Shown piece after piece: positions 62,961-64,000 of a stretch of DNA of 64,000 nucleotides. The notes beneath the pieces are model-generated. The model made no database searches. It was not told the origin of the DNA and saw nothing but the letters and a program-made list of their open reading frames with translations. Position 1 is the first letter of the stretch. Every line of letters begins with the position of its first letter. This DNA comes from Gammaproteobacteria bacterium UBA7310. Its GTDB lineage: Bacteria > Pseudomonadota > Gammaproteobacteria > Pseudomonadales > Ketobacteraceae. The stretch is from the NCBI GenBank assembly GCA_002471665.1, contig DKQK01000040.1, positions 248,001 to 312,000 on the forward strand, given 5' to 3'. A program made the position numbers and the translations under genes.

Positions 62961-64000
62961 ATGGGGTACCAAAAGATTAAGGTCCCAGTAGATGGTGACA
63001 AAATCACCGTCAATGCTGACCTGTCCCTGAATGTCCCGAACCATCCCATCATTCCTTACATCGAAGGAGACGGGATCGGTGTGGATATCACGCCGGTGAT
63101 GCTGAAGGTGACTGATGCCGCGGTAGAAAAAGCCTACGGCGAGAAGCGCTCCATCCACTGGATGGAAGTGTATTGTGGAGAGAAGTCCACCAAGATCTAC
63201 GGCCCGGATGACTGGATGCCGGAAGAAACCTTTGAAGCATTGCGCGAATACATAGTGGGCATTAAAGGCCCCCTGACCACTCCGGTGGGCGGTGGTATTC
63301 GTTCTTTGAACGTCGCGTTGCGTCAAGAGCTGGATTTGTACGTTTGTCAGCGTCCTGTACGTTGGTTCCGTGGTGTGCCCAGCCCGGTGCACTGCCCGGA
63401 GAAGACCAATATGGTTATTTTCCGTGAGAACTCCGAGGACATCTACGCCGGTATTGAATGGCAGGCTGACAGTGAAGATGCCAAGAAAGTCATCCGCTTC
63501 CTACAGGAAGAAATGGGTGTCACCAAAATCCGCTTCCCAGAAGGTTGTGGTATTGGTATCAAGCCGGTTTCCAAAGAAGGAACCCAGCGTCTGGTGCGCA
63601 AGGCTATTCAGTATGCGATCGATAACGACCAGCCTTCGGTTACCCTGGTGCACAAGGGTAATATCATGAAATTTACCGAAGGTGCATTCAAGGACTGGGG
63701 ATACGAACTGGCGGTGGAGCGCTTTGGGGCGGAGCCTCTTGACGGTGGCCCCTGGCACGTCTTCAAGAATCCAAAAACCGGTAAGGATATCGTGGTTAAG
63801 GATGTGATCGCGGATGCGTTCCTCCAGCAAATTCTGATGCGCCCGGATGAGTACTCTGTTATTGCCACGCTGAACCTCAATGGTGATTACATTTCCGATG
63901 CCCTGGCGGCAGAAGTGGGGGGTATCGGTATTGCCCCTGGTGCCAATATCGGTGGCAGTGTGGCGGTATTTGAGGCAACTCATGGTACTGCGCCCAAATA
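62961..64000 (+). CDS. icd: NADP isocitrate dehydrogenase, 5' part
   Basis: The frame is open to the window end, giving about 346 of the expected ~418 residues. The sequence follows E. coli-type Icd: [18 protein letters not shown], the substrate/phospho-Ser loop [13 protein letters not shown], the Mg-binding [17 protein letters not shown] and the start of the NADP-binding GTAPK. The phosphorylatable Ser in IRSLN suggests possible AceK control, which would fit the malate synthase in this window. A ribosome binding site AGGGAG lies about nine bases upstream. Confidence 0.97.
   Translation, partial: MGYQKIKVPVDGDKITVNADLSLNVPNHPIIPYIEGDGIGVDITPVMLKVTDAAVEKAYGEKRSIHWMEVYCGEKSTKIYGPDDWMPEETFEALREYIVGIKGPLTTPVGGGIRSLNVALRQELDLYVCQRPVRWFRGVPSPVHCPEKTNMVIFRENSEDIYAGIEWQADSEDAKKVIRFLQEEMGVTKIRFPEGCGIGIKPVSKEGTQRLVRKAIQYAIDNDQPSVTLVHKGNIMKFTEGAFKDWGYELAVERFGAEPLDGGPWHVFKNPKTGKDIVVKDVIADAFLQQILMRPDEYSVIATLNLNGDYISDALAAEVGGIGIAPGANIGGSVAVFEATHGTAPK

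Overview
The window is chromosomal DNA of a gammaproteobacterium. The gene content points to a marine, hydrocarbon- or lipid-degrading member of the Pseudomonadales/Oceanospirillales group (Alcanivorax/Ketobacter-like). This is inferred from the HsbR/HsbA pair, gltX linked to tRNA-Ala(GGC) and tRNA-Glu(UUC), malate synthase G, a PA3286-like FabH, paired acyl-CoA dehydrogenases, and housekeeping genes such as rraA, ttcA, purB-hflD-mnmA and moaCDE. No phage, insertion sequence, integron or CRISPR array was seen. Genes are densely packed and many neighbours overlap at ATGA.

Layout. 0-2.4 kb: an alpha/beta-hydrolase-fold protein that has lost its catalytic Ser and His, then a FabH-like ketoacyl synthase. 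2.5-5.3 kb: an HvfABCD-type RiPP operon. It has a precursor with seven Cys, all in EG[N/K]CG motifs, an MNIO (DUF692) iron oxidase, its DUF2063 partner and a DoxX membrane protein, behind a promoter that looks ECF-sigma dependent. 5.4-10.3 kb: MlaA, an unassigned periplasmic protein, a PilZ protein and the HsbR/HsbA partner-switch pair. 10.3-14.3 kb: tal, dusA, gltX and two tRNAs. 14.3-20.5 kb: small unknowns, a lipoprotein-sorting-like protein with an outer-membrane barrel, a hybrid histidine kinase and an oxidoreductase. 20.5-28.1 kb: rraA, mdh, a degenerate GGDEF-EAL protein, bolA, a DUF454 protein, a barrel protein and a YgjP-type metalloprotein. 28.2-30.6 kb: two acyl-CoA dehydrogenases, the first with Gln in place of the catalytic Glu, behind a palindrome. 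30.7-44 kb: phoD, ttcA, an SpmAB-like protein, a LysR regulator, a MalT-like STAND protein without a LuxR DNA-binding domain, glcB, a secretin-N-like protein and an OprD-like porin.

44.2-54.9 kb, all on the minus strand: a 13-gene redox/transport cluster. In transcription order it encodes a SsuA/NrtA-like binding protein with a possible NosL-like tail, a TauC/SsuC-like permease, an unknown membrane protein with a Cys-Cys motif, a TauB/SsuB-like ATPase, SCO, a dihaem cytochrome c, a GntR/UTRA regulator, an AprA-like flavoprotein, an 8-Cys ferredoxin, a HEAT-repeat protein, an FdxA-type ferredoxin, a DUF971 protein and a YeiH-family exporter. The palindrome TAAC[A/T]AGTTA occurs upstream of both the binding-protein gene and the GntR gene. 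No characterised operon with this full content is known to me, and it is the best candidate here for an undescribed system. A plausible reading is import of a small anionic, perhaps organosulfur, compound, flavin/Fe-S chemistry in the cytoplasm, and export of an inorganic sulfur anion. The substrate is not determined by the sequence.

55.1-64 kb: roxA, purB, hflD, mnmA, a NUDIX hydrolase, an internally duplicated unknown protein, moaC-moaD-moaE, rluE and the 5' part of icd, which runs off the window end.
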